The notes beneath the pieces are model-generated. The model was not told the DNA's origin, ran no database searches, and was given only the letters and a program-made list of their open reading frames with translations. A DNA stretch of 64,000 nt from Nocardia nova NBRC 15556 (GTDB taxonomy: Bacteria > Actinomycetota > Actinomycetes > Mycobacteriales > Mycobacteriaceae): the NCBI RefSeq assembly GCF_001613005.1, contig NZ_BDBN01000002.1, positions 1 through 64,000 on the forward strand, given 5' to 3'. A program made the position numbers and the translations under genes. Shown here one piece after another: positions 17,574 through 27,130 of the stretch (the stretch's first letter is position 1; each line of letters begins with the position of its first letter).

Positions 17574-18403
17574 CGCGCCTGGCCGTCGAGCCGAGGCGCG
17601 GTATCGTAGTACGCCATTTCCTGAGCCAAGCTCGCCACCACCTCGCCGTTGTCGATGACGCCGCCCTGATACCAGCCGCGCAGGCCCGCCGACACACCGT
17701 TGCGATAGTCGATAAACAGCCAGTCGTCCCAGCGCGGGGGCCGGTGGAACCACAGGGCGTGATCGAGGCTCGGTCCGAGGACTTCGCTGCCGACCGTGCG
17801 CTGCAGTCCCGCGGAGAAATCCGACAGGTAGGCGATCGCTGCCGCATGAACGAGCGGATCATGCTGCGGCAGTTCACCAGAGGGTCGGGCCCAGAACCTG
17901 ACCGGGAAGAACGGGTCCGGGCTCGACCAGTCCTGCACCCGCACCTGCAGCGCGAGTTCCGGATCGAGCGTGAGGACCCGGCACTCCTCGGGCGCCGCCA
18001 CCGGCGTCACTCCCGAGCGGGTCCGCTCCTGGCCCTCGGCGACCGTCCGGAACGACGCCGACATGCTGAAAATGACCTCGCCGTCCTGTAATGCGACCAC
18101 TCGGCGCGCCGAATACGAGCGGCCGTCGCGATCGTTGTCCACCCGGTACAGGACCGATCGAGCGCCATCGCCTCGGCGCAGGAAGTAACCGTGCAGCGAG
18201 TGCGGCACCCGCTCGGGTTCGACTGTCGCACCGGAGGCCAGCAGCGCCTGCGCCATCACCTGACCCCCGTACAGCGGGCGCTCGACATCGAAGCGGTGCA
18301 CCGAACGGAACAGATCACGGTCGATACGATCCAGGCGCAATACGTCGGTGAGCGGAACAGTGCGCAATTCGTCGGCATTGCGCGCCACGTCCACCTCAGT
18401 CAT
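17570..18403 (-). CDS. Acyl-CoA thioesterase II (TesB-like)
   Basis: 277 residues, double hot-dog fold. Seen are LFRSVHRFDVERPLYGGQVMAQAL and HSLHGYFLRRGDGARSVLYRVDNDRDGRSYSARRVVALQDG in the first domain, the FRTVAEGQE segment, and the second domain with SLDHALWFHRPPRWDDWLFIDYR; the D-H-x-x-W-F-H pattern is typical of TesB. It cleaves medium- and long-chain acyl-CoA to free acid and CoA. It overlaps the upstream crotonase gene by eight bases and the downstream thioesterase by four. Three different thioesterases in one operon suggest CoA release at a dead end or at the last step of a pathway. Confidence 0.88.
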   Translation of the reverse strand: MTEVDVARNADELRTVPLTDVLRLDRIDRDLFRSVHRFDVERPLYGGQVMAQALLASGATVEPERVPHSLHGYFLRRGDGARSVLYRVDNDRDGRSYSARRVVALQDGEVIFSMSASFRTVAEGQERTRSGVTPVAAPEECRVLTLDPELALQVRVQDWSSPDPFFPVRFWARPSGELPQHDPLVHAAAIAYLSDFSAGLQRTVGSEVLGPSLDHALWFHRPPRWDDWLFIDYRNGVSAGLRGWYQGGVIDNGEVVASLAQEMAYYDTAPRLDGQAR

Positions 18404-19175
18404 CGGCCTTCGATTTCATCGAGCGCTTGCCGAAGCGGTCACCGATATCCTTGCCGTCGGGACGCCACGAGGCCGATGCCTCGGCCTCCAAGCCGAGCGC
18501 ATGCGCTACCGAAGCGCCGGCGCCCTCCTTGAGCAGACGCAGCATGCGCTGCACCGCCACCGGATGGCTCGCCGCGATCGATTCCGCGATCTCGAGGGTA
18601 CGTTCCATCAACTTCTCGTGTGGCACAACCTCGTTCGCCAGGCCGATACGCAGGGCCGTCGCGGAGTCGATCGGATCGCCACTGAGGATGATCTGAATCG
18701 CGGCCGGCAACCCGACGATGCGGGGCAGCATCGCACTGCCGCCCCAGCCATTGAGCAGTCCGATCGAGGCATGCGTATCCGCGAAGACGGCCTGCTCGGA
18801 AGCGATGATGAACGAACAGTTCACCGCGAACTCGAAACCACCCGTGTAGCAGGGGCCGTTGACCGCGGCGATCACCGGTTTGCCGATCGCCCGCAACACC
18901 TGGGTGGGAGTGGTCCCCTCGGTGCGCGGAGGCGGTCCGGTCAGCGCCTCGGGCAGATCGACGCCTGCTGAGAATGCGGTCTCCGCGCCGGTGATCACCA
19001 CCACTCGGACATCATCATCGGCGTCAGCCTTCCACAATTCCCGTTTGATCGACTTGCGCATCGCCCGGTTGATGGCGTTGCGCCGGTCCGGGCGATTCAA
19101 CGTCAGGATCGCGACGTGGCCCTGCCTGGTCACCAGGACCGGTTCGGCCTCGACGCCCTCGTTCTTCTCACCCAT
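18396..19175 (-). CDS. Enoyl-CoA hydratase/isomerase family protein
   Basis: 259 residues, standard crotonase length. VAILTLNRPDRRNAIN opens the domain; oxyanion-hole residues lie in TAFSAGVDLPEALTG and AAVNGPCYTGGFEFAVNC; the active-site region reads ASIGLLNGWGGSAMLPRIVG, where one of the usual catalytic glutamates is replaced (ASIGLLNGWGG instead of PE/G patterns). It may therefore be an isomerase or a C-C hydrolase rather than a hydratase. The C-terminal end is basic (FGKRSMKSKADD). ATG 19175 has AAGGGAG five bases upstream. Operon member between the alpha/beta hydrolase and TesB. Confidence 0.82.
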   Translation of the reverse strand: MGEKNEGVEAEPVLVTRQGHVAILTLNRPDRRNAINRAMRKSIKRELWKADADDDVRVVVITGAETAFSAGVDLPEALTGPPPRTEGTTPTQVLRAIGKPVIAAVNGPCYTGGFEFAVNCSFIIASEQAVFADTHASIGLLNGWGGSAMLPRIVGLPAAIQIILSGDPIDSATALRIGLANEVVPHEKLMERTLEIAESIAASHPVAVQRMLRLLKEGAGASVAHALGLEAEASASWRPDGKDIGDRFGKRSMKSKADD

Positions 19176-19192
19176 CGGGACTCCCTTGTCTC

Positions 19193-20047
19193 TCAAACGA
19201 ATTCGACTACAGCATCGGTGAACGCGTCGTTGTCGTCGCCGGCGGCGGTATGGCCCGCACCGCTCAGTTCGACGAATTTCGCGGTCGGCACCGCCGCCAC
19301 GAACTGCTCGACGGCCTCGCGGCTGATCACATCGGACAACGCGCCCCGGACCACGAGGATCGGCACACCCAGTGTCGCGGCCGCCGACTCGAGTTCGCCC
19401 ACCCATGCGTGCACGCGGTGATCGGGCTTGCGGAGGAACTGCGGGTCCCAATGCCATCGCCAGCGGCCGTCCGGGCGCAGTCTCAGATTGCGCCGCAAGC
19501 CTTCCGAGCTCCGCGGCCGCGGTCGATGCGGCAGGTAGGCCGCGATCGCGTCCGCCGCCTCCTCGAGGCTGGCGAAACCGTCCGGATTACCCTGCATGAA
19601 GGTTCTGATGCGGGTGCCGCCGCCCTTCTCGATCCGCGGCACCACATCGACCAGCACGAGTTTGCGGACTCGATCGGCGCCCAGTTCACTCGCGACCTGC
19701 AAACCGATCAGCCCGCCGAGACTTGCCCCGACAAGTGTGACCGGCTCCCCGATCTGATCGAGCACCGCGCATACGTCCTGAGTGAGGACATCGAGCGCAT
19801 AGCCCTCGGCCGCCGATGCCCAGGCGCTGTCCCCATGTCCGCGTGTGTCGATCGCTATGACGCGAAACCCCCTGGCCGCCAGGTGAATACCGGTCCTCTT
19901 CCACGAGTGCCTGGTCTGCCCGGTGCCGTGCAGCAGGAGCACCACCCGATCGCCGTCGTCACCCCAGCAATCCCCCGCCACCCGTAGGCCACCGGCCCCG
20001 CGGAACTCCACGGGCCGGGCCGAACCGGTGGTCGCGATACTCATCAT
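19193..20047 (-). CDS. Alpha/beta hydrolase
   Basis: 284 residues. VVLLLHGTGQTRHSWKR carries the oxyanion HG motif, the nucleophile elbow is GASLGG (Ser about residue 109), and the catalytic His is in LSGAGHTAAGDDN near the C-terminus, with the acid probably in VPILVVRGALSDVIS. It resembles esterases and C-C bond hydrolases of the MhpC/HsaD-like group, but the substrate is open. A tandem ATG-ATG at 20047/20044 follows GAGGAG closely, so the second may be used. In the operon between a flavoprotein and a crotonase, it may open a ring or cleave an ester. Confidence 0.82.
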   Translation of the reverse strand: MMSIATTGSARPVEFRGAGGLRVAGDCWGDDGDRVVLLLHGTGQTRHSWKRTGIHLAARGFRVIAIDTRGHGDSAWASAAEGYALDVLTQDVCAVLDQIGEPVTLVGASLGGLIGLQVASELGADRVRKLVLVDVVPRIEKGGGTRIRTFMQGNPDGFASLEEAADAIAAYLPHRPRPRSSEGLRRNLRLRPDGRWRWHWDPQFLRKPDHRVHAWVGELESAAATLGVPILVVRGALSDVISREAVEQFVAAVPTAKFVELSGAGHTAAGDDNDAFTDAVVEFV

Positions 20048-20065
20048 GCTCCTCGTACGACGGGG

Positions 20066-21061
<996 letters not shown>

Positions 21062-21856
21062 CTAGACGTGCGCGGTGGGGGCGGGCTGCGAATCGGGTCG
21101 ATAGAAGAGGGCCGCACGCTTCTCCAGGAACGCCGCCCGCGCCTCCGCCGCGTCCGCCCCGACGATGTTGTTGGCCTGCACATGGTTCTCGCGCTGCAGC
21201 GCGGCCTCGATACTGCCGCCGTCCGCGGCCGCGTCGAGCAGCTGTTTGGTCAGCGACAGGGCCTGGGCGGGTGCGTGTACCAGTTGCCGGGCCATGGACT
21301 CGACCGTGCTGTCGAGCTCGTCGGGGGCCACGATTCGAGTCACCAGACCGAGCTCGTAAGCCTCTGCGGCCGAGAGGATCTCACCGAAGAAGGCGAGTTC
21401 CTTGGCCTTCTGCAGGCCGACGAGCCGGGGCAGCAGCCAGCTGCCGCCGAAGTCGAGCGAGAGGGCGCGGCGGATGAAGATCTGGGAGAACCTGGCCCGG
21501 TCGGTGGCCACGACGAGGTCGCATCCGAGTGCGAGGTTCCAGCCCGCCCCGACCGCGACCCCATCGACCTTGGCAATGGTCGGGATGGTGAGCGCCGACA
21601 GCGCCGCGGCCGCATGGCTCGCGCGCTTCATGTAGTCCAGCGCGTCGCCGGAGATGCCGTCCAGATCGGCGCCGGAACAGAAGTCGCCGCCGGCGCCGGT
21701 CAGGACCATGACTCGGTCGCCCGGCGTGCGTTCGATCTCGGTGAACGTTTCGGCCAGCTCGCGCCACATGGCCGGACTGCCGGCGTTCTTCTTCTCCGGC
21801 CGCGACATCACGACCGTCACCACCCCGTCGTGGCGTTCGACTTCGACCGTCTGCAC
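21062..21856 (-). CDS. Enoyl-CoA hydratase
   Basis: 264 residues, crotonase family. VVTVVMSRPEKKNAGS, the oxyanion segments GDFCSGADLDGISG and KVDGVAVGAGWNLALGCD, and DFGGSWLLPRLVGLQKAKELAF are seen. The segment IRRALSLDFGGS replaces the usual catalytic E-x-x-x-G with L-D-F-G-G, as in some 2-(1,2-epoxyphenyl)-isomerase (PaaG)-like enzymes that keep an Asp, so an isomerase role is possible. GTG 21856 is preferred to GTG 21865 because AAAGG is then correctly spaced. First gene of a seven-gene operon; the palindrome at 21911-21930 lies 55 bp upstream. Confidence 0.82.
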   Translation of the reverse strand: MQTVEVERHDGVVTVVMSRPEKKNAGSPAMWRELAETFTEIERTPGDRVMVLTGAGGDFCSGADLDGISGDALDYMKRASHAAAALSALTIPTIAKVDGVAVGAGWNLALGCDLVVATDRARFSQIFIRRALSLDFGGSWLLPRLVGLQKAKELAFFGEILSAAEAYELGLVTRIVAPDELDSTVESMARQLVHAPAQALSLTKQLLDAAADGGSIEAALQRENHVQANNIVGADAAEARAAFLEKRAALFYRPDSQPAPTAHV

Positions 21857-21910
21857 CCTGCCCACCTTTCTGCCAAGCCTTCCGGCGGCATCACCGGGAA
21901 CTCACATAGA

Positions 21911-21930
21911 TAACATAGTTCACTATCTAA
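21911..21930. promoter_or_regulatory. Operator-like palindrome, family A (site A2)
   Basis: TAACATAGTTCACTATCTAA matches site A1 (7296-7315, read on either strand) at 18 of 20 positions and is itself almost symmetrical. It sits just upstream of the operon that begins with the enoyl-CoA hydratase at 21856. The preceding CACATAGATAAC is repeated exactly at 53323-53334 in front of another catabolic gene. Confidence 0.6.
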
Positions 21931-22230
21931 CGCGCCGCAAGATCGCGTCGCAACGTCCAGTGAACGCCCTCAGCGCACCGAGATTATTAGCAATGCTCAG
22001 TAGATTTACGGTGCTCAGCCTGTATTTTTGCCCCTCGCAACCGCTCCCGGCAGGGGCTGCGCAACACCCGCCACGCTTGCCGCCGTCCGCGACCTTCAAT
22101 GCGTACCAAGTGAACTTAGATTGCTTATTGACACATCTGATTTTCGCACCTACGTTTACCTGACCCCGGGTTTGTGATCCACATCACCGCCGAGCGGCGC
22201 AGCTCAGGCGCCCTGAGAGAAGGAAGCACC
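21931..22230. other. Divergent intergenic region between the hydratase operon and the transporter
   Basis: No gene is visible here. The stretch is much richer in A+T than its surroundings between about 21980 and 22160 and holds the promoter-like hexamers listed separately. It separates two divergent operons, so the A2 site at its left edge could influence both. Confidence 0.5.
22128..22156 (+). promoter_or_regulatory. Sigma-70-type promoter of the ABC importer operon
   Basis: TTGACA at 22128-22133 is followed after 17 bases by TACGTT at 22151-22156, a good -35/-10 pair, 75 bp upstream of the start codon of the solute-binding lipoprotein gene. Confidence 0.6.
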
Positions 22231-23475
22231 ATGACCGACAAGCGTGACAACTGGCGATCCATCAAGACCCGAGTCGGTCGGCTCGGCCTGATCGCGCTGG
22301 TTCCCGCGATCGCACTCGCCACTGCCTGCGGCAGCAGCGATAGCTCCTCGAGTTCCTCGGCCGAGGCTCCCAGCAGCGCCTTCCCCGACAAACCAGCGAC
22401 GGGCAGCCCGATCAAGATCGGCCTGATCAATCCCGAGGGCGGGCCCGCGGTGTCGCAGCCGTCGAACCGCGAAGCTGCCGAGGCGGTCGTGAAGTACGCG
22501 AACGCGAACCTCGGCGGTATCGCCGGGCACCCCATCCAACTCGTCACCTGCGCGGCGAAGGAGGATCCGGCGTCCAACCGTGACTGCGCCAACCAGATGG
22601 TCGAAAGCAAGGTCTCCGCCGTCGTCGTCACCACCACCGCCTACGGTGACGCGATGGTCCCGGTCATCACCGGAGCCGGGATCCCCTATCTCACCCCGGC
22701 CGGGGCCAGCGGCGCGGAGATGACAACCCCCGGCGCCTTCGCCTTGACCGGCGGGTTCCCCGGCACCCTGAAGTCGATGGCGGTCTACGCGGCGGGTAAG
22801 GGCTACAAGAAGGTCACCGCCTTCGTCACCGATTCCGGCGCCGCCCCCGCTACCGCGAAGACCATGGGCGGGGCCGCCTTCGGCGCCGCGGGCATCGACC
22901 TGCAGGTCGTGCCCATTCCGCTCGGCACGCCGGACGCGACCCCGCAGGTGAGCTCCGGGATCTCCGGCAATGTCGGCGCCATCGCCGTGGTGGGCGACGC
23001 GACGATGTGCACCTCCGTGGTCAAGGCCCTCGGCACCCTGGGCGCCACCCAGGACAAGATGCTCATCCAGCCGTGCCTGGACCCCGCCACCGTCGAAGCA
23101 GTCGGCGACGCGATGAACGGCGCGCACGTCTTCACGACCGCGGACCTGGTCTCCAATGATCCCGAGGCGGTGCTCTACCGCAGCGTGATGAAGAAGTACT
23201 CCCCGAACACCGACCTCGGCGGCTACACCTACACCGGCTACCAGGGCATGCTCGGCCTGGTCCGCGCGGCACAGGGCGTAACCGCCGATCCGAACGCCGC
23301 GGCGGTCTCCAGCGCGATCAAATCTGCCCAGAACGTTGTCCTGCCCGCCGGACACGGCATCACCTTCACCTGCAATGCCACCGCCCTGGCGCAGCTGCCC
23401 TCGATCTGCAGCACACAGCTGGTGACGGTCACCGTCAGCGACGGCAAGCCCACCGACCCTCAGGTCACCAAGTAA
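22231..23475 (+). CDS. ABC importer solute-binding lipoprotein (Liv/Type I)
   Basis: 414 residues. N-terminal signal peptide with basic start (KRDNWRSIKTRVGR), hydrophobic core and lipobox ending at C33 (ALATAC), so it is a membrane-anchored lipoprotein. After a Ser-rich linker the type I periplasmic-binding fold begins (PIKIGLINPEGGPAVSQPS), with two lobes joined by crossing strands (GVTADPNA at the end of lobe 2). This family captures branched amino acids, amides and, in many actinobacteria, aromatic or alicyclic acids. GAGAAGG lies seven bases before ATG 22231. First gene of the transporter operon; the fused permease/ATPase follows after 42 bases. Confidence 0.88.
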   Translation: MTDKRDNWRSIKTRVGRLGLIALVPAIALATACGSSDSSSSSSAEAPSSAFPDKPATGSPIKIGLINPEGGPAVSQPSNREAAEAVVKYANANLGGIAGHPIQLVTCAAKEDPASNRDCANQMVESKVSAVVVTTTAYGDAMVPVITGAGIPYLTPAGASGAEMTTPGAFALTGGFPGTLKSMAVYAAGKGYKKVTAFVTDSGAAPATAKTMGGAAFGAAGIDLQVVPIPLGTPDATPQVSSGISGNVGAIAVVGDATMCTSVVKALGTLGATQDKMLIQPCLDPATVEAVGDAMNGAHVFTTADLVSNDPEAVLYRSVMKKYSPNTDLGGYTYTGYQGMLGLVRAAQGVTADPNAAAVSSAIKSAQNVVLPAGHGITFTCNATALAQLPSICSTQLVTVTVSDGKPTDPQVTK

Positions 23476-23517
23476 GTCCAGGCTGCAGCGAAATATGTGG
23501 TATCCGAGGAGCTTTCC

Positions 23518-26277
23518 GTGACCGACCATCTCGTCTTCCTGGCGCTGGGGCTGGGCAACGGCGCCGTGTACGCGGCGCTGGGCCTGGCCCTGGTGATGAC
23601 ATTCCGCAGTTCGGGCGTCGTGAACTTCGGCACCGGCGCGATCGCCCTGTACGTGGCCTACACGTACGGGATGTTGCGCAAGGGCGAACTGCTCAACCCG
23701 ATTCCCGGGATGGCGAAATCGGTTCATCTCGGAGCGCGCCTCGGCTTGTGGCCGGCGATGGCGATCTCACTCGTCATCGCGGCCGCGCTCGGAATCGCGA
23801 TCTACGCCATCGTCTTCCGGCCGTTGCGCACCGCGCCACCGGTCGCGAAGGCCGTGGCCTCGATCGGGGTGATGCTGTTCGTGCAGGCCCTGCTCGCGGT
23901 GCGAGTCGGCACAACCCCGGTCTCGGTGAAGGCGATTCTGCCGTCCGGGGTGCTGTCGATCGGCGATGCCCGTATTCCAGCGGACCGGCTGTGGTTCGCC
24001 GGGGTGATCTCGGCGCTCGCGGTGGTTCTCACGCTGTCGTTCCGATGGACGCGATTCGGCCTGGCCACCCGCGCTGCGGCCGAAACCGAGAAGGGCGCAT
24101 TGGTTACCGGCCTGTCCCCCGAACGCATCGCTTACGGCAACTGGGCGTTGAGCACGATGGTGGCCGGGCTGAGCGGAATCCTGATCGCACCGATCGTGCC
24201 GCTCATCCCGGTCTCCTACACGCTGTTCATCGTGCCCGCGCTCGCGGCCGCGCTGGTCGGCAATTTCACCGCGCTGGGCCTGACGGTGGTCGCCGGTCTC
24301 TGCATCGGCATGTTGCAGTCGGAGACGACGCATCTGCAGAGCACCATCGACTGGTTTCCGAAATCCGGTATGGCAGAGCTTGTTCCGCTGGTGCTGATCC
24401 TCATCTTCCTCGTGTTCCGAGGCCGGCCGCTGCCTTCGCGGGGCGCGATCATCGTCCAGACCCTGGGCCGCGCACCGCGACCGAAAAGCCTGCTCGTTCC
24501 GGCCGTCTTGTCCGTCGCCGTCGCACTTGTCGCCATGCTGACGACCACGGGCAGCTACCGTGCCGCCGTCATCACCACCCTGATCCTGGCGGTCGTCGCC
24601 CTGTCACAGGTCGTCGTCACCGGGTTCGCGGGCCAGATCTCGCTCGCCCAGCTCACACTCGCGGGCATCGGCGCGTTCACCCTCAGCCGCCTGACCAGCG
24701 ACCTCGGGATTCCCTTCCCCATCGCCCCCATCCTCGCGGCACTCGCGGCCACCGTGATCGGCGTCATCGTAGGACTGCCCGCGCTGCGGATCCGCGGATT
24801 GCCCGTCACCGTGGTCACGCTCGCGTTGGCGGTGTTTCTCGACGCCTTCTGGTTCCGCAACAGCAACCTCAACGGCGGACTGAACGGCGCGCATATCGCG
24901 AATCCGACCCTGTTCGGCATCGATCTCGGTATCGGTGCGGGACAGGCATATCCGCGGATCGCCTTCGGAATCGTCTGCCTCGTAGTGCTGGTCCTGGTCG
25001 CGGTGGGAGTCGCGAAACTGCGAACCAGCCGCCTCGGCGCCTCGATGCTGGCCGTGCGGGCCAACGAGCGCTCGGCGGCGGCCTCGGGAATCGACGTGTC
25101 CCGCACCAAGATCAAAGCCTTCGCGATCAGCGCGTTCATCGCCGGACTCGGCGGATCGTTGATGGGCTACCAGCAGACCGTCGCCACCGCTGAATCGTTT
25201 TCCGTCCTCGCCGGTATCGGACTGTTCGCGATCGTCTACATCGCGGGTATCACCTGTGTCTCGGGCGGCATTCTCGCAGGAATCATCGGCTCGGGCGGCG
25301 TCTTGTTCATCTTCATGGACCGTGTCCTGCACCTCGGCGACTACTACTCGATCATCTCCGGAATCCTGCTGGTGCTGACGATCATCCAGTACCCCGAGGG
25401 CCTCGCCGGCCACCTGCATCAGCATTCGGCACGAATTCGCCGGTGGTTCAGCAGAATCCGTCCGGCTGAACCCGACCGCCCGGCCGTGACTCCCGCGCCC
25501 GAAGCGGCGCCGCGGCTGCGCGAGGTCTCCGATGAGATTCTGCTGTCCGCCGCGGGCATCGGCGTCCGGTACGGCGGTGTAGTGGCCCTCGACGACGTCG
25601 GATTCGAGGTGCGGCCCGGTGAAATCGTGGGGCTGATCGGGCCCAACGGCGCCGGTAAAACCACCTGCATCGATGCGCTCAGCGGCTTCGCCTCGTGCTC
25701 CGGAACGGTCACACTCGGCGATCATCGGGTCGACGGGCTCGAACCGCACAAACGCAGCAGGCTCGGCCTGGGCCGGACCTTCCAGGGCATCGAGTTGTAC
25801 GACGATCTTACGGTGCGCGAGAACGTCACTGTCGGCACGGTGGCCGCCGTCGACCGCGCCCGGGGCGCCGGCTCCGCACCGCCGGACATCGATGCCCTGT
25901 TCGATATGCTCCACCTCGACACCGTCGCCGACCGTTCGGTCAGCGAGCTGTCGCAGGGCCGGCGCCAGCTGGTCTCGGTAGCCCGCACCCTGGCCGGGCG
26001 CCCCCGGATCGTGCTGCTGGACGAACCGGCCGCAGGTCTGGACAGCACCGAAAGCCAATGGCTCGGTGCGCGTTTGAAGGCTGTGCGGGATGCGGGCGTG
26101 ACCGTGCTGATGGTCGACCACGATATGGAACTCGTCCTCGAGATCTGCGACCGGATCGTGGTACTCGATCTCGGCCGGGTCATCGCCGAGGGTACGCCCC
26201 AGGAAATCCAGTCGAATCCCGATGTGGTGCGCGCCTACCTCGGCACCACCCACGCCACCACGGAGGTCTCCGCATGA
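23518..26277 (+). CDS. Fused LivH-LivM-LivG ABC importer: two permeases and one ATPase
   Basis: 919 residues joining three normally separate subunits. Residues about 1-305 are a LivH-type permease (NGAVYAALGLALVMTFRSSGVVNFGTGAIA). Residues about 340-640 are a LivM-type permease (GQISLAQLTLAGIGAF at about 372; LRTSRLGASMLAVRANERSAAASGID is the coupling loop). Residues about 680-919 are a LivG-type ATPase with Walker A GPNGAGKT at 708-715, signature LSQGRRQ near 811, Walker B IVLLDEPAAGL near 830 and an H-loop in VDHDMELV. GTG 23518 is chosen because GAGGAG lies seven bases upstream. Overlaps the LivF gene by four bases. LivM/LivG fusions are known; the triple fusion is rarer. Confidence 0.9.
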   Translation: MTDHLVFLALGLGNGAVYAALGLALVMTFRSSGVVNFGTGAIALYVAYTYGMLRKGELLNPIPGMAKSVHLGARLGLWPAMAISLVIAAALGIAIYAIVFRPLRTAPPVAKAVASIGVMLFVQALLAVRVGTTPVSVKAILPSGVLSIGDARIPADRLWFAGVISALAVVLTLSFRWTRFGLATRAAAETEKGALVTGLSPERIAYGNWALSTMVAGLSGILIAPIVPLIPVSYTLFIVPALAAALVGNFTALGLTVVAGLCIGMLQSETTHLQSTIDWFPKSGMAELVPLVLILIFLVFRGRPLPSRGAIIVQTLGRAPRPKSLLVPAVLSVAVALVAMLTTTGSYRAAVITTLILAVVALSQVVVTGFAGQISLAQLTLAGIGAFTLSRLTSDLGIPFPIAPILAALAATVIGVIVGLPALRIRGLPVTVVTLALAVFLDAFWFRNSNLNGGLNGAHIANPTLFGIDLGIGAGQAYPRIAFGIVCLVVLVLVAVGVAKLRTSRLGASMLAVRANERSAAASGIDVSRTKIKAFAISAFIAGLGGSLMGYQQTVATAESFSVLAGIGLFAIVYIAGITCVSGGILAGIIGSGGVLFIFMDRVLHLGDYYSIISGILLVLTIIQYPEGLAGHLHQHSARIRRWFSRIRPAEPDRPAVTPAPEAAPRLREVSDEILLSAAGIGVRYGGVVALDDVGFEVRPGEIVGLIGPNGAGKTTCIDALSGFASCSGTVTLGDHRVDGLEPHKRSRLGLGRTFQGIELYDDLTVRENVTVGTVAAVDRARGAGSAPPDIDALFDMLHLDTVADRSVSELSQGRRQLVSVARTLAGRPRIVLLDEPAAGLDSTESQWLGARLKAVRDAGVTVLMVDHDMELVLEICDRIVVLDLGRVIAEGTPQEIQSNPDVVRAYLGTTHATTEVSA

Positions 26278-26999
26278 CCACGGTTCTCGAATGCGCCGGA
26301 GTCGACGCCGGATATGCCAAGGGGCGCCCGTGTGTGCGGGGGTTCGACCTCTCGCTCGCCGCGGGTGAGGTGTTGTGCCTGCTCGGGCCCAACGGTGCGG
26401 GCAAGACCACCCTGCTGATGACGCTGGCCGGTTTGCTGCCCGGTCTCGGCGGCACGGTCTCCATCGCGGGCGCCGGCATCAAACCGGGGCACGCGCGCGC
26501 GTCCGTACGGGCCGGACTGGTACTCGTTCCGGACGACCGGGCACTGTTCACCGGACTGACCGTGAAGGAGAATCTCGAGCTCGCCCGCCGCCGCTCGGGC
26601 CCGGCCGTCGGCGAGATCATCGAGTACTTCCCAAGACTCGGCGAGCGGCTGAAGGTCGCCGCGGGCATGCTGTCCGGCGGTGAACAACAGATGCTCGCGA
26701 TCGGGCGTGCCCTGATGCAGCGGCCGAAGGTACTGCTGATCGACGAACTGAGCATGGGTCTGGCCCCTGTGATCGTGGAATCGCTACTGCCGGTGATCCG
26801 GCGGGTCGCCGACGAGAGCGACACCGCGGTAATCCTCGTCGAACAACACGTACGGCTCGCCCTCGACATCGCCGACACCGCAATCGTTCTCGCGCACGGA
26901 CGCGACGTACTACGTGGCAGTGCCGCCGAACTCGCGGCCGATCAGGAACGGATCGAGCGGGCCTACCTGGGCACGGTGGAATCCGAGGTCAGAGCCTGA
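26274..26999 (+). CDS. ABC importer ATPase LivF-type
   Basis: 241 residues, the second nucleotide-binding subunit of the Liv-type importer. Walker A GPNGAGKT at 38-45, Q-loop region LVPDDRALFTGLTVKEN, signature LSGGEQQ at 133, Walker B VLLIDELSMGLAP and H-loop VEQHV. Its ATG overlaps the stop of the fused permease/ATPase gene, so the two ATPases are made in proportion. With the fused LivHMG chain and the lipoprotein it completes the importer. A strong bidirectional hairpin terminator follows at 27028. Confidence 0.9.
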   Translation: MTTVLECAGVDAGYAKGRPCVRGFDLSLAAGEVLCLLGPNGAGKTTLLMTLAGLLPGLGGTVSIAGAGIKPGHARASVRAGLVLVPDDRALFTGLTVKENLELARRRSGPAVGEIIEYFPRLGERLKVAAGMLSGGEQQMLAIGRALMQRPKVLLIDELSMGLAPVIVESLLPVIRRVADESDTAVILVEQHVRLALDIADTAIVLAHGRDVLRGSAAELAADQERIERAYLGTVESEVRA

Positions 27000-27027
27000 C
27001 CCGCCATCGGATTCGTGCCGCCGGAAC

Positions 27028-27071
27028 GCGAAGTGCCCGCCCTTGCGACTTGGCAAGGACGGGCTCTTCGC
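27028..27071. terminator. Bidirectional hairpin terminator
   Basis: A 19-base arm at 27028-27046 pairs with 27053-27071 across a six-base loop (GACTTG), with two mismatches; the core is GCCCGCCCTTGC against GCAAGGACGGGC. It lies between the converging importer operon and the aldehyde dehydrogenase gene and can serve both. Confidence 0.75.
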
Positions 27072-27130
27072 CATGGCGACGGTCTTGGGGCGGTCGCCGC
27101 CGAGCGTTCACACCGGATACCGAACCGATT

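Noticed and set aside
24604..26253. A 549-codon minus-strand frame within the importer gene
   Set aside because: The plus strand holds clear LivM and ATPase motifs; the minus frame has none.
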